Assembly (NCBI RefSeq): GCF_022832385.1
Contig: NZ_JALHLE010000033.1
Span: 1 to 64,000 of the forward strand
Reading direction: 5' to 3'
Length of the DNA stretch: 64,000 bases
Origin: Novosphingobium album (ex Hu et al. 2023)
GTDB taxonomy: Bacteria; Pseudomonadota; Alphaproteobacteria; Sphingomonadales; Sphingomonadaceae
In this document: positions 9,459-18,272 of the stretch, piece after piece
How positions within the stretch are numbered: the first letter of the stretch is position 1
Layout: each line of letters starts with the position of its first letter
The notes under the pieces: model-generated
Database searches by the model: none
Told to the model about the DNA's origin: nothing
Seen by the model: the letters and a program-made list of their open reading frames with translations, nothing else
Program-made: the position numbers and the translations under genes

Positions 9459-9487
9459 TTGAAAATTTGAGATATTTGATATATATA
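9459..9487 (+). promoter_or_regulatory. Sigma-70-like promoter of the AT-rich small gene
   Basis: TTGAAA (9459-9464), a 17-base spacer and TATATA (9482-9487). The predicted transcription start, 7 or 8 bases further, falls at 9494-9495, which is the ATG of the small gene at 9495. Confidence 0.5.
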
Positions 9488-9494
9488 ACTCATC

Positions 9495-9680
9495 ATGAGT
9501 AATAATATATCTGAATTTCATCGCTTCGCCTATAAGGAAGACAATTTTTTCGATCTTCGCAACTATTGTGAAGAAAAAGGCATATGGATTTGCCAATCCC
9601 TGCGTACATCAGGAAAAATGACTTTCGCACTTGCAAGAAACCGTGATGTTGCTTCAGATCTAAGCACCCGTTTCGGATAA
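9495..9680 (+). CDS. Unknown 61-residue protein in AT-rich island, possibly leaderless
   Basis: I do not recognise this protein. It begins MSNNISEFHRFAYKEDNFFD and is hydrophilic, with many acidic and aromatic residues and two cysteines. There is no transmembrane segment or signal peptide. The DNA from about 9380 to 9660 is strikingly AT-rich compared with both neighbours, which points to transferred DNA. No ribosome site precedes ATG 9495, but a good promoter places the transcript start at the ATG. A 73-residue frame overlaps on the other strand (9375-9596); the plus frame looks more protein-like. It could be a fragment of a larger lost gene. Confidence 0.4.
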   Translation: MSNNISEFHRFAYKEDNFFDLRNYCEEKGIWICQSLRTSGKMTFALARNRDVASDLSTRFG

Positions 9681-9792
9681 CCGACAAGGTCGGCGCAATG
9701 CGCACCTGCCCGGTGCATCGGTCCGGCGAGCACGCGATGCGTCCTGTCCCGATGCGCTCGACACTCTTGCTGCTCTCCGGCATACGGCGGCC

Positions 9793-10239
9793 ATGAACTT
9801 CTTCCTGCGGTACGAACAGGCGATCAACTGGATCGTCGGGCTGTGCCCCCAGCCCGACAAGTTCGCGCATACTTACGCAGGCCTGCTGATCTGGCTCTTT
9901 GCCGGACTGGCCCTGCGCCGGCCGCTCCACTCGGTCTGGACGCTGGTCCCGGTGGTCGTGCTGGAACTGGCCAACGAAATGGTCGACCGGATCACGCACG
10001 GGTCATGGGCCTGGCACGACACCTTGCGCGACATGGCCGCAACCTGGTTCTGGCCGTTTGTCCTGCTCACCTGCTTCCGCCTGTTCCCCGTGCTGACCAG
10101 CTATCGCCCGCCCGGGAAGGCCGTTCTAGCGCCTTCTGCGCAGAACGAGATAGAGGGCGCCCTGCCCCCCATGGCGCCGATGCGCGCCCCTGACGGCCAC
10201 GATGTCCGGGGCGTGCTCGCTGGCAGCGAGCCAGTCTGA
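9793..10239 (+). CDS. VanZ-like small membrane protein
   Basis: A 148-residue protein with about three hydrophobic segments within residues 25-110. CPQPDKFAHTYAGLLIWL and ELANEMVDRITHGSWAWHDTLRDMAAT resemble VanZ-like proteins, where DK.hH and D...N/D patterns sit at membrane ends. Function is unknown. Its last 114 bases overlap the end of the convergent smr gene, and the C-terminal 38 residues look unstructured, so the gene may have lost its original stop and run into its neighbour. Confidence 0.65.
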   Translation: MNFFLRYEQAINWIVGLCPQPDKFAHTYAGLLIWLFAGLALRRPLHSVWTLVPVVVLELANEMVDRITHGSWAWHDTLRDMAATWFWPFVLLTCFRLFPVLTSYRPPGKAVLAPSAQNEIEGALPPMAPMRAPDGHDVRGVLAGSEPV

Positions 10240-10704
10240 AATCTTGGCGCGGATCGCGCCGCGCCGCTCGCTGCGGTCCATGGCATCGCCAGCGCGGGGC
10301 TTTCCGGTCACCACCAGCACGACCCGGGCACCCAGTGCCTTGGCCTGCGTGAGTCCGTGCATCAAGCGGCTATAGGCCTGTTCAAGGTTCGAACCGTGCA
10401 GGTCGAGACTGAAGTCTGGCACCAGCGCCCCCTTTGCGATCCGCTTTTCCCACGATCCGTCGAGGTGGAGTTGTGCCTCGCCCCTGGCCCTGAGTGGAGG
10501 CGCCGAGGGAACAAGCGGCGGTGGTACCCGCCCCTTGATCTTCTTCGGCGCGGGCGAAACCACCTTGCCCGCCGGCTGTCCCGCCGTAAGTTTCGGCGGC
10601 ACCGGTGCGTCGGGCCTGTGCGGATGAAGAGGGGAAACGGTACGTGCGACTTGCGCCCACATTTCCGCTTCCTCTTTCGACAGCCTCCGGCCCGGCCTCC
10701 TCAT
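10126..10704 (-). CDS. Smr/MutS2 C-terminal domain protein
   Basis: A 192-residue protein with a linker-like basic and proline-rich N-terminus and a C-terminal Smr domain. FSLDLHGSNLEQAYSRL near residue 100 and VLVVTGKP near residue 130 are the LDLHG and TGKG-like motifs; the usual TGKG reads TGKP here. Stand-alone Smr proteins are nucleases linked to RNA or DNA turnover. ATG 10704 overlaps the mltA stop (ATGA), so it is the last gene of the Tim44-like/mltA/smr operon. Confidence 0.88.
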   Translation of the reverse strand: MRRPGRRLSKEEAEMWAQVARTVSPLHPHRPDAPVPPKLTAGQPAGKVVSPAPKKIKGRVPPPLVPSAPPLRARGEAQLHLDGSWEKRIAKGALVPDFSLDLHGSNLEQAYSRLMHGLTQAKALGARVVLVVTGKPRAGDAMDRSERRGAIRAKISDWLAASEHAPDIVAVRGAHRRHGGQGALYLVLRRRR

Positions 10705-11900
10705 TGCGCCACGCCCAGCCGCGCCAGTGTTCCCTTGGGCAGCAGCAACAGGGCCTGGCCGTGCGCACTCATGCCGCCCGCCGTCGTGCGCGCTGCATCG
10801 CCCGCACCCCAGAAGGTGTCGAAACGGTTCGGGCCCTTGATGGCGCCGCCCGTGTCCTGCGCAATCCACAACCCGCTGGCCTCGCGCCGGTCGAGATCGA
10901 GCCAGACCGGTGCGCCAAGCGGAACAAAGTGCGGGTCGGAAGCCAAGGAACTGTGAGGCCGAACCGGCACGTTCAGTGCCCCCAACGGCCCGTCTCCTGT
11001 CAGTTCCCGGAAGAATACATAGGACTTGTTCTCATCCATCAGTGCGCGTCCGTCGGCTGGACGCTCGCGGATGTACTGCATGATGCCCTGCATTGAGCCG
11101 GAATACTGCCCCGGCCCGTTACCGATCAGCCCGCGCTGGCGCATGATCCCGCCGATGCCGGTATAGGGCAGTCCGTTCTGCCCGGCATAGCCGATCCGCA
11201 TGACCGTGCCGTCCGGCGCGCGCAGACGGCCCGAGCCCTGCACCTGCAGGAAGAACATCTCGACCGGATCGGCAGCCCACGCGATCTCCAGTCCGCGCCC
11301 CATTAACGCGCCCTGCTCGATCGCGGCGCGGTCGTAATAGGAAGTGAACGTGCCTCCTGTCCCGTACCGGCCGAGCGGCATCTTGCCGTTGCTCAGCGGC
11401 TCGGCATCGCCAGGCCTGGCCCGCACGAGATCCGGCGGCAGAGCATAGACCGGCACGTCGAACCCGGCCAGCCGCTTGCGCGAACCGGCAATTTCCGGTT
11501 CGTAGTAACCGGTGGCAAAGGCCTTGCCGTCACCAACCCGCGCCGTTTCGAAATAGCTGAGGAAGAACAGGACCGCAGAGCCCGCGCCCCAGTTGGCTGC
11601 GGCCGTGCAGGCCTGCCGCCAGTCGTCGGGCCTGGTGAGATCGCTGCCGTCGTCGCGCGACATCAGGCGCGGACAGCTCTCGCGAAACGATGCGAGCGCT
11701 GCCCGCGCGTCGGGTTCGGTCAGCGACAGGTCGGAAACTGATGGACCGGCCCGAACACCGAGCGCGACGGCGGTCTCCGCTGGCGGCAAACCCGGCTGCG
11801 GCGCATGGGGAATGACACTTGCGCAAGATGCCAGCATGGTCACAAACGAGAGCGCACCAAGCTGGCGAATCAGCCTGCCCGTGCTCTGCACTGCCAGCAC
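10701..11900 (-). CDS. mltA: Membrane-bound lytic murein transglycosylase A (lipoprotein)
   Basis: Cleaves peptidoglycan glycan strands with 1,6-anhydro product formation. The 399-residue protein starts with GTG 11900, preceded by GGGGAGG, and has a lipobox TMLASC with lipidated C26, so it is anchored in the outer membrane. FATGYYEPEIAGS lies in the MltA domain and IAQDTGGAIKGPNRFDTFWG near the C-terminus belongs to the 3D domain carrying the catalytic aspartates. The frame stays open upstream of 11900 but that extension overlaps the Tim44-like gene and lacks any family feature. Confidence 0.92.
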   Translation of the reverse strand: MLAVQSTGRLIRQLGALSFVTMLASCASVIPHAPQPGLPPAETAVALGVRAGPSVSDLSLTEPDARAALASFRESCPRLMSRDDGSDLTRPDDWRQACTAAANWGAGSAVLFFLSYFETARVGDGKAFATGYYEPEIAGSRKRLAGFDVPVYALPPDLVRARPGDAEPLSNGKMPLGRYGTGGTFTSYYDRAAIEQGALMGRGLEIAWAADPVEMFFLQVQGSGRLRAPDGTVMRIGYAGQNGLPYTGIGGIMRQRGLIGNGPGQYSGSMQGIMQYIRERPADGRALMDENKSYVFFRELTGDGPLGALNVPVRPHSSLASDPHFVPLGAPVWLDLDRREASGLWIAQDTGGAIKGPNRFDTFWGAGDAARTTAGGMSAHGQALLLLPKGTLARLGVAQ

Positions 11901-11958
11901 GCGCCCTCCCCGCAAATTCCCTCTCCTGTGGAGCGGCACGCCCGGCGCCGGACAGGGC

Positions 11959-12648
11959 TCAGCCCTGGTCGGTCTCGTCGAGCAGCCAGTCAGGATCGGG
12001 CGAATTGAGCGCGCGGGCGAAGGTCCAGACATCGACCGCCTCGACCGCGTCGTCGAGCGAACCGGCAACCACTTCGCCTTCGGCGTTGCGGGTGACGGCG
12101 GCAATGTCAGCACGAAAGCGCAGGGTGATCCGGGCGAAACCGCCATCGACACCAGCGGACACCACCGAGCATTCCTCGATCCGCACCAGCCGGTTGTCCA
12201 GCGTCTCACCCGCTTCGTTGCGTGCGTCAATCGCACCGGCGAAGCTCGTATAAACGTCATCGTCGCACAAGTGGCGCAGTTCGGACTTGTCGCCCTTCCA
12301 GAAGGCTTCGAGAATCATGCGATAGGCGCCACGCGCCCCTTCAATGAAGGCAAAAGCGTCGAAGCGTCGGTCGGCATTGGCAATTTCGGCCAGCCCGCGC
12401 TCGGCACTCGGCGGGGCCAGCGGCATTTCACGCGGACGCGAAGCCTGTTCAGCGCGAGCGCGGTCTTCGGCCTTGGTATCAGCCTTGGGCTGGGCGGGAA
12501 CACGCGCACTTCCGGGACGGTCCTGACGGCCTTCGAAGCGTCCCGGGATAGGCTCTTCCTCATGCTCGGCACGACGTCCCAGCACGGAGTAAAGCCGCAG
12601 CCCAAGGAATGCTGCAATCATGGCCAGGATCACTATTTCCGGTGTCAC
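11959..12648 (-). CDS. Tim44-like domain protein (TimA family)
   Basis: A 229-residue protein with one N-terminal membrane segment (TPEIVILAMIAAFLGLRLYS), a charged linker and a C-terminal Tim44/MRPL45-like domain beginning near residue 105 (AFIEGARGAYRMILEAFWKGD). Bacterial members sit at the inner membrane, but their partner is not well defined. I chose GTG 12648 because the membrane segment then begins directly at the N-terminus, as in relatives; ATG 12675 is the alternative. It begins the operon with mltA and smr and is divergent from secB, a protein export gene, which fits a role near the membrane. Confidence 0.82.
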   Translation of the reverse strand: MTPEIVILAMIAAFLGLRLYSVLGRRAEHEEEPIPGRFEGRQDRPGSARVPAQPKADTKAEDRARAEQASRPREMPLAPPSAERGLAEIANADRRFDAFAFIEGARGAYRMILEAFWKGDKSELRHLCDDDVYTSFAGAIDARNEAGETLDNRLVRIEECSVVSAGVDGGFARITLRFRADIAAVTRNAEGEVVAGSLDDAVEAVDVWTFARALNSPDPDWLLDETDQG

Positions 12649-12916
12649 GTCCCTTTTTATCCCTTTCGTCTGCATGCACAGGCACTCGGATGAAGAGTCG
12701 TGCTGCAGCGTTTCAGCATAGCCTGAGATAGGTACAGTTTACAAATGAACAACGCGTGAGCGGGCAGATCAGGGCATTTTTTGGCAATACCTTGCCCCCG
12801 TGCCCCGCGAAGAGAGCCCCTCTGACTCATATTTTCCCCCGGTGGGTGTTCCACGCGGCCGCAAAATGTTCTAGGCGCGCCCGCTGACACAGAATTCTTT
12901 GCGGGAAAGCATACCA

Positions 12917-13435
12917 ATGGCCGACGAAGGCAACGTCATCTCCGATCTCAACCTGGGCAATGGCGCCGACACCGGCCCGGCCGCCGGCATCGTCACCCAG
13001 TACGTCAAGGACCTCTCGGTCGAAAACCCGAACGCGCCGCAGAGCTTTTCCTGGCAGGACCAGCCGCAGATCGACGTGCAATTCAACATCGGCGCACGCG
13101 CGATCGACGCTGAGATGCACGAGGTGGAGCTGAAGATCACCTGTTCGTCGAAGTCCGAATCGGGCACCGCATTCGTCGTCGACCTGAGCTATTGCGCGCT
13201 GGTAGGCATGCGCAATCTCGATGAAAGCCAGAGCCACGCGTTCCTGTTCGCCGAAGCGCCGCGCATCCTGTTCCCGTTTGCTCGCCGGGTCATTGCCGAC
13301 GCCGTGCGCGATGCAGGTTTCTCCCCGCTGATGCTCGAGCCGATCGACTTCAACGGCCTTTACGTTCAGCAGCTTCAGGCTCAGGCCCAGCAACAGGCTG
13401 ATGCCGCGCAGGGCGAACCGGCCGGCAACGCCTGA
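12917..13435 (+). CDS. secB: Protein-export chaperone SecB
   Basis: Cytoplasmic tetrameric chaperone that holds preproteins unfolded and passes them to SecA. The 172-residue protein has the SecB core TQYVKDLSVENPNAP near residue 30, AEMHEVELKI and LFPFARRVIADAVRDAGFSP near residue 115-135, and an Ala/Gln-rich tail typical of alphaproteobacteria. ATG 12917 is chosen over the upstream in-frame GTG/ATG codons because MADEGNVISDLN matches the family N-terminus. Confidence 0.95.
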   Translation: MADEGNVISDLNLGNGADTGPAAGIVTQYVKDLSVENPNAPQSFSWQDQPQIDVQFNIGARAIDAEMHEVELKITCSSKSESGTAFVVDLSYCALVGMRNLDESQSHAFLFAEAPRILFPFARRVIADAVRDAGFSPLMLEPIDFNGLYVQQLQAQAQQQADAAQGEPAGNA

Positions 13436-13482
13436 CCGCCCGCTGACACCAAAGCCACACCGGCCATGAAGGGCCTTCAGCG

Positions 13483-15063
13483 ATGAGCCTGGTTCGCAAC
13501 GTCGGCACGATCGGCGGGCTGACCGCGCTCAGCCGCGTGTTCGGTTTCGTGCGCGACATGCTTGTCGCGCGTGTGCTCGGTGCGGGGATGGCGGCGGATG
13601 CATTCCAGCTCGCCTTCGTGCTGCCCAACACCTTCCGGCGGCTGTTTGCCGAAGGCGCATTCTCGGTGGCCTTCGTGCCGATGTACACGCGCACGCTGGC
13701 GGGCGAAGGTGGCGAGAACGCCGCCGACAAGTTCGCCAGCGACGTGCTCGCTGTCTTCATCTGGGTCCTTCTGGGGTTTTCAGCGCTGGCCATGCTGGTG
13801 ATGCCCGGCATCGTCTGGCTGCTCGCAAGCGAATACCAGTCGGTTCCCGGCAAGTTCGAACTGGCGGTCACGCTCTCCCGCATCACTTTCCCCTATCTGG
13901 GGCTCGTCAGCCTCGTCGCGATGCTCTCGGGCCTGCTCAACGCCCATTCAAAATTCGCGCCCGGCGCCTTTGTGCCAGTGCTGCTCAATGTGGTGCTGAT
14001 TACCGGTATCGTGACCGGCTACTTCATGCGCGAAGCAGGTGGCACCGATGTGACCGTGGCCTGGGTCCAGGCCATCGCGGTGGCCGCTGCGGGCCTCACC
14101 CAGCTCCTTTACATGGCATGGGCAACGCGCAAGGCGGGGGTACGGTTGAAGATCACTGCCCCGCATTTCACACCCGAGGTGAAGCGGCTCGCCATGCTGA
14201 TCCTGCCGGCCACCTTCGGCGCGGGCGTCTACCAGATCAGCCAGTTCGTCGACACCTTCTTCGCCACCTCGCTGGCGCAGGGTTCGTTGACGCTGCTGAA
14301 GTATGCGGACCGGCTCAACCAGATGCCGCTCGGCATTGTCGGCATTGCCCTGGGCACCGCGATCCTGCCGATGCTGGCGCGCCATATCCAGACCGGCGAT
14401 GCCCGCGAGGCGCAGCGCCTGCAGACAAACGCCGTGGAGATGGCGACACTGCTCACCCTCCCCGCTGCCGCTGCTCTCGCGATCTGCGCGCCTGCCTTCG
14501 TCACCGCCTTCTTCGTCGGCGGCAAGATGACGCAGGCAAACGGCGCGATCATGGCGGACATCGTGATCGCGCTCGTAGCCGGCCTGCCCAGTTATGTGCT
14601 GGTCAAGGTGTTCCAGCCCGCCTTCTTCAGCCGCGAGGATACGCGCACCCCGGTATGGGTCTCGGCCGGGGCACTCATCGTGAACATCGGCGTGAACATC
14701 CTGGTCGTGCCGCGTTTCGGCATTGTCGGGCTCGCGGCGGCAACCGCGTTCACCTCGACGCTGAACGTGCTGACGCTCTACACGATCCTGCAGATCCGCG
14801 GGTGGTTTCACTTCACCGGCAAGCTCGGCGGACGGATCGGGCGCCAGTTGATCGCCACGGCTGCAATGAGTGCCGTGCTGATTTCGCTGATGCCGCTCAT
14901 GGCAAGCCGCTACGGCGGCAACGTGATCGAGAAGATCTGGTCACTGGGGGCGCTGTGCGGTGCCGGGCTGTTCGTGTTCTTCGGCGTCGCCTATGTGACC
15001 GGCGCGCTCGACAAGGATCTGCTGGCCCAGCTGCGGCGGCGCCGTCCGAAGCAAGCCTCGTAA
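13483..15063 (+). CDS. murJ: Lipid II flippase
   Basis: Flips lipid II across the inner membrane during peptidoglycan synthesis. The 526-residue protein has the MurJ/MviN start SLVRNVGTIGGLTALSRVFGFVRDML, then DAFQLAFVLPNTFRRLFAEGAFS. About 14 hydrophobic segments are spread over its length, as expected for this MOP-superfamily exporter. It lies 47 bases after secB and is followed by trpS on the same strand. Confidence 0.96.
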   Translation: MSLVRNVGTIGGLTALSRVFGFVRDMLVARVLGAGMAADAFQLAFVLPNTFRRLFAEGAFSVAFVPMYTRTLAGEGGENAADKFASDVLAVFIWVLLGFSALAMLVMPGIVWLLASEYQSVPGKFELAVTLSRITFPYLGLVSLVAMLSGLLNAHSKFAPGAFVPVLLNVVLITGIVTGYFMREAGGTDVTVAWVQAIAVAAAGLTQLLYMAWATRKAGVRLKITAPHFTPEVKRLAMLILPATFGAGVYQISQFVDTFFATSLAQGSLTLLKYADRLNQMPLGIVGIALGTAILPMLARHIQTGDAREAQRLQTNAVEMATLLTLPAAAALAICAPAFVTAFFVGGKMTQANGAIMADIVIALVAGLPSYVLVKVFQPAFFSREDTRTPVWVSAGALIVNIGVNILVVPRFGIVGLAAATAFTSTLNVLTLYTILQIRGWFHFTGKLGGRIGRQLIATAAMSAVLISLMPLMASRYGGNVIEKIWSLGALCGAGLFVFFGVAYVTGALDKDLLAQLRRRRPKQAS

Positions 15064-15257
15064 GGCTTCCAAACGCGCGGATTTATGCTAAGGGCCCGCC
15101 CCATGCAGGCTTTCTTGCCCCTCAGGAATCATGGCCGTTGTCCCGGCCGGGCGGCTTGGCGATGGCGCTGCGCCGCCCGCTGACCTGTCCCCTTTTCCGT
15201 TCGTTCTGACCGGTCGGTTCCCGTGATATTTTCCCAAGTTTCATGAAGGACGCACCC

Positions 15258-16277
15258 ATGCGTATCGTTTCGGGCATTCAGCCCACCGGCAACCTGCACC
15301 TCGGCAACTATCTCGGTGCCATCCGCAACTGGGTGGCGATGCAGGAGGATGCCGCCGCCACGGGCGGTGAATGCCTGTACTTCCTTGCCGACCTCCACGC
15401 GATCTCGATGCCGCACGTCCCGGCAGATCTTGCCGCCAACACCCGCGAGATGGTGGCCGCACTGGTCGCCTGCGGCGTCGATCCGGACCGCTCGGTGCTG
15501 TTCAATCAGGCGCAGGTTCCCCAGCATTCCGAGATGCAATGGCTGCTCAACGGCACCGCCCGAATGGGCTGGCTGAACCGCATGACGCAGTGGAAGGACA
15601 AGGCCGGCAAGAACCGCGAGGGCCAGTCGGTCGCGCTGTTCACCTACCCGGTGCTCCAGGCCGCCGACGTGCTGATCTATCAGGCCACTCACGTGCCGGT
15701 GGGCGAGGACCAGAAGCAGCACCTCGAGCTGGCGCGCGACATCGCACAGAAGTTCAACAACGACTTCTGCCCCGAGGACGCGCCGCTGTTCACGTTGCCC
15801 GATCCCTTTATCCCGCCCGAAGCGGCACGCATCATGAGCCTGCGTGACGGTTCGTCGAAGATGAGCAAGTCCGATCCCTCGGACATGAGTCGCATCAACA
15901 TGACCGACGATGCCGACACAATCATGCAGAAGATTAAGAAGGCCAGAACCGACCCCGAACCGCTCCCGGGCGACAAGGCCGGGCTGGAAGGCCGCCCCGA
16001 AGCCGCCAACCTCGTCGGTATCTACGCGGTTATGGCGGGCATGAGTATCGATGACGTGCTCGCACAGTTCGGCGGCGAAGGCTTCGGCAAGTTCAAGCCT
16101 GCGCTGGGCGAGCTGCTGGTCGAGCAGCTCGCGCCGATCAACGCGCGCTTCCTCGAACTGCGCCAGGACCGCGAGGCCCTCGATGCAATCCTGCGCAAGG
16201 GCGCGGAAAAGGCACGGGCGCTGGCGATCCCGACGCTGGAAAAGACCTACGACGCGCTGGGGCTGGTGCGGGGCTGA
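15258..16277 (+). CDS. trpS: Tryptophanyl-tRNA synthetase
   Basis: Charges tRNA-Trp. It is a 339-residue class I synthetase. The HIGH-type motif is HLGN at residues 14-17 in [13 protein letters not shown] and the KMSKS motif is in [11 protein letters not shown] near residue 200. ATG 15258 is preceded by AAGGA at 7 bases, better than the in-frame ATG 15243, which has no ribosome site. The murJ-trpS order is common in alphaproteobacteria. Confidence 0.96.
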   Translation: MRIVSGIQPTGNLHLGNYLGAIRNWVAMQEDAAATGGECLYFLADLHAISMPHVPADLAANTREMVAALVACGVDPDRSVLFNQAQVPQHSEMQWLLNGTARMGWLNRMTQWKDKAGKNREGQSVALFTYPVLQAADVLIYQATHVPVGEDQKQHLELARDIAQKFNNDFCPEDAPLFTLPDPFIPPEAARIMSLRDGSSKMSKSDPSDMSRINMTDDADTIMQKIKKARTDPEPLPGDKAGLEGRPEAANLVGIYAVMAGMSIDDVLAQFGGEGFGKFKPALGELLVEQLAPINARFLELRQDREALDAILRKGAEKARALAIPTLEKTYDALGLVRG

Positions 16278-16311
16278 ACGCCCCACCAAACGCCCGGTCC
16301 AAAACCCCGAT

Positions 16312-16387
16312 CCGCTCGTCCTGAGCCTGTCGAAGGACGCTGGCACGGCGCTGGCTTCCCCCCCTTCGACAAGCTCAGGGTGAGCGG
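16312..16387. repeat. REP-like imperfect palindrome
   Basis: Two 25-base arms (16312-16336 and 16363-16387) are inverted copies with 22 of 25 matches, separated by 26 bases. The cores TGAGCCTGTCGAAGG and CCTTCGACAAGCTCA are of a type scattered between genes in many sphingomonad genomes. It sits directly after trpS and may act in mRNA 3' end stability. Confidence 0.75.
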
Positions 16388-16431
16388 CTTTTGATCCGCG
16401 TACTGCGCAGATTCGATGGCACTTTGCCGGA

Positions 16432-17097
16432 CTAGGTTCCCAGCAGCTGCTCGCGGCGTTTCGCCCAGGGTTCCGCCAGCATTGCGACTTCACCCAGCGC
16501 CTCCAGCCCCTCACGGTCGCGCTTGTGGTCTCCGGCGATCAGCAGGCCGAACGCGCGTGCAATCGTCCATTGTGCGTGGGGACGGTCGATCAGTGCGATC
16601 GTGTCTCCTGCTGCGACCGCGCCTTCTTCCAGCACGCGATAGTACCAGCCTGCGATGCGAGCCTTCACCATGCGCGCATTGACCGGCTGGCCGTCAAAGC
16701 GGTGATCGAGTTTCCAGCAGGGCTGGCGGCCCTGGCTGACCTCGACCAGCGCGCTGCCGAGCCGGTAGCGGTCGCCCAGGCACACGGTCTCTTCGGTCAT
16801 GCCCTCAGTCGCAATGTTCTCACCGAAGGCGCCGTATTGCGCGAGCAGCGGATGCTCGCCGAGCACGCCGCGCCAGAACGCATAATGATCGTGCGGATAA
16901 TGGTGTATCGCCTTGTCCGGGCCTCCGTGCACCCGCAGGTCCGCCTGCTCGTCGCCGTCGAGACCAAGACGATGCACGCGCACAGGCCCCTCTGCCGGGG
17001 ATTTGGCAATTGCACTGGGGTTGTCAGGCCCCTGAAAGCTTCGGACCTTACCGCACTGCACGGATAGGATGGGGACAGGACTCGTCATGGCCTGCAT
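16432..17097 (-). CDS. MOSC domain protein (YiiM-like)
   Basis: A 221-residue MOSC protein, the fold used for molybdenum cofactor sulfuration and N-hydroxylated compound reduction. GLDGDEQADLRVHGGPDKAI near residue 45-65, GAFGENIATEGMTE near residue 90, and SQGRQPCWKLDHRF near residue 120, with the conserved cysteine, match YiiM. YiiM-type proteins reduce substrates such as 6-N-hydroxylaminopurine; that role here is by family only. An in-frame ATG three codons later is an alternative start. Confidence 0.88.
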   Translation of the reverse strand: MQAMTSPVPILSVQCGKVRSFQGPDNPSAIAKSPAEGPVRVHRLGLDGDEQADLRVHGGPDKAIHHYPHDHYAFWRGVLGEHPLLAQYGAFGENIATEGMTEETVCLGDRYRLGSALVEVSQGRQPCWKLDHRFDGQPVNARMVKARIAGWYYRVLEEGAVAAGDTIALIDRPHAQWTIARAFGLLIAGDHKRDREGLEALGEVAMLAEPWAKRREQLLGT

Positions 17098-17290
17098 GTT
17101 TCCTACATTGGAGGCAGCCGTTCAAGCCATGGCACCGTTCTGACTCGCGGGTGAACCGGCCCATCAGCCGATCGCACACTGTCCACCATTCAACCGCTAT
17201 TCAGGACGTTGAAATTACGGCAGTATCGCCAGCAATCGAAGGTCAGCGCCGGGAGGGTGACGGGCCCCTTCAAGTTCGTGGAGCGAATTA

Positions 17291-17965
17291 ATGAACAAAG
17301 ACCATTCGAACGCGTATTTCGGCAGGCTCCGGCTTGCCGCCGCCGCCATGCTGCTCATGGCCCTCGCCGCATGCGCCGCGCCGTTCAAGGCCGACGTTTC
17401 GCGCTTCCAGTCTCAGCTTCCCGCCCCGGCCGGCCAGACTTTCGCCGTGGTCGCCGAAGATCCCAAGCTCTCGGGCGGACTTGAGTTCGCGCAATATGCC
17501 GGCCTTGTGCAGGACCGTCTGGCAAAGCTTGGCTACACCCCTGTCGAAGACCCGGCCAAGGCCAGCCTGATCGTGCGGTTCGACTACGGCGTCGACAATG
17601 GCCGCGAGCGCGTGCGCACCACCAGCGCCATGTCGCCTTACTGGGGCCCATGGTACGGTTACAACCCCTATGGCTTCTACCGCCCGAGCCGTTTCGGGCC
17701 TTGGGGTGGTCCCTGGAACTACGGCTGGTACGATCCGTTCTTCGACAACGGCATCGATAGCTACACTGTCTACACCAGCGGCATTTCGCTCAAGATCGAC
17801 CGCGCGGCAGACGGCGAGCGCGTCTTCGAAGGCAAGGCCGAGGCGGTCTCCACCTCAAACCGCCTGCAGTATCTGGTTCCCAACCTTGTCGAATCGATGT
17901 TCACCGGATTCCCCGGGAACTCGGGTGAGACCGTGCGCATTACCGTGGCACCGGAAAAGAAGTGA
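17291..17965 (+). CDS. DUF4136 lipoprotein
   Basis: A 224-residue exported lipoprotein. The N-terminal signal ends in a lipobox ALAAC, lipidating the Cys at about residue 28. A DUF4136 domain follows, including a Trp/Tyr/Gly/Pro-rich stretch (YWGPWYGYNPYGFYRPS and onward) near residues 117-155. The function of DUF4136 proteins is unknown; they are envelope proteins. It stands alone with a terminator after it. Confidence 0.85.
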   Translation: MNKDHSNAYFGRLRLAAAAMLLMALAACAAPFKADVSRFQSQLPAPAGQTFAVVAEDPKLSGGLEFAQYAGLVQDRLAKLGYTPVEDPAKASLIVRFDYGVDNGRERVRTTSAMSPYWGPWYGYNPYGFYRPSRFGPWGGPWNYGWYDPFFDNGIDSYTVYTSGISLKIDRAADGERVFEGKAEAVSTSNRLQYLVPNLVESMFTGFPGNSGETVRITVAPEKK

Positions 17966-18007
17966 CGTGACTGGCTCCCCTCCTGCGAAAGAGAGGGAGA
18001 CACCGAG

Positions 18008-18047
18008 GGGCGGGTCCGGCGAGAGATCGCACGGGCCCGCCCTTTCT
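18008..18047 (+). terminator. Intrinsic terminator after the DUF4136 gene
   Basis: GGGCGGGTCCG (18008-18018) pairs with CGGGCCCGCCC (18032-18042), 10 of 11 matched, and is followed by TTTCT. Confidence 0.75.
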
Positions 18048-18101
18048 CGTACCGCCCCTTCTTACGCCGGTAACGGGGGCTAGCCGCTTTTGAACACCTT
18101 C

Positions 18102-18263
18102 ATGGCCATCCTGTCACAGCTCTTCTGGGGCGTGACCGTAGGGGCGCTCTCTTCCACATTCTCACTGCTGGCGAAGGCCGTGATGGTCGTGGGCGGACTG
18201 GGGGGTGCAGGATGGTGGGGCCTGCGGCGGCGCAAGCACCGAAAAGGCAAGCACGACGACTGA
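18102..18263 (+). CDS. Tiny predicted membrane protein (53 residues)
   Basis: An open frame of 53 codons starting MAILSQLFWGVTVGALSS. Most of it is hydrophobic and glycine-rich, and it ends in a basic tail RRRKHRKGKHDD, the layout of a single-span inner membrane peptide with the C-terminus inside. No good ribosome site is visible before ATG 18102; a TTG 12 bases upstream is another option. It converges on dut, whose stop is 9 bases away. I cannot name it. Confidence 0.4.
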   Translation: MAILSQLFWGVTVGALSSTFSLLAKAVMVVGGLGGAGWWGLRRRKHRKGKHDD

Positions 18264-18272
18264 GACGCAGGC

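Noticed and set aside
9375-9596. 73-codon minus-strand frame in the AT-rich island
   Set aside because: It overlaps the plus-strand 61-residue frame, which has a matching promoter. I found no comparable signal for the minus frame.
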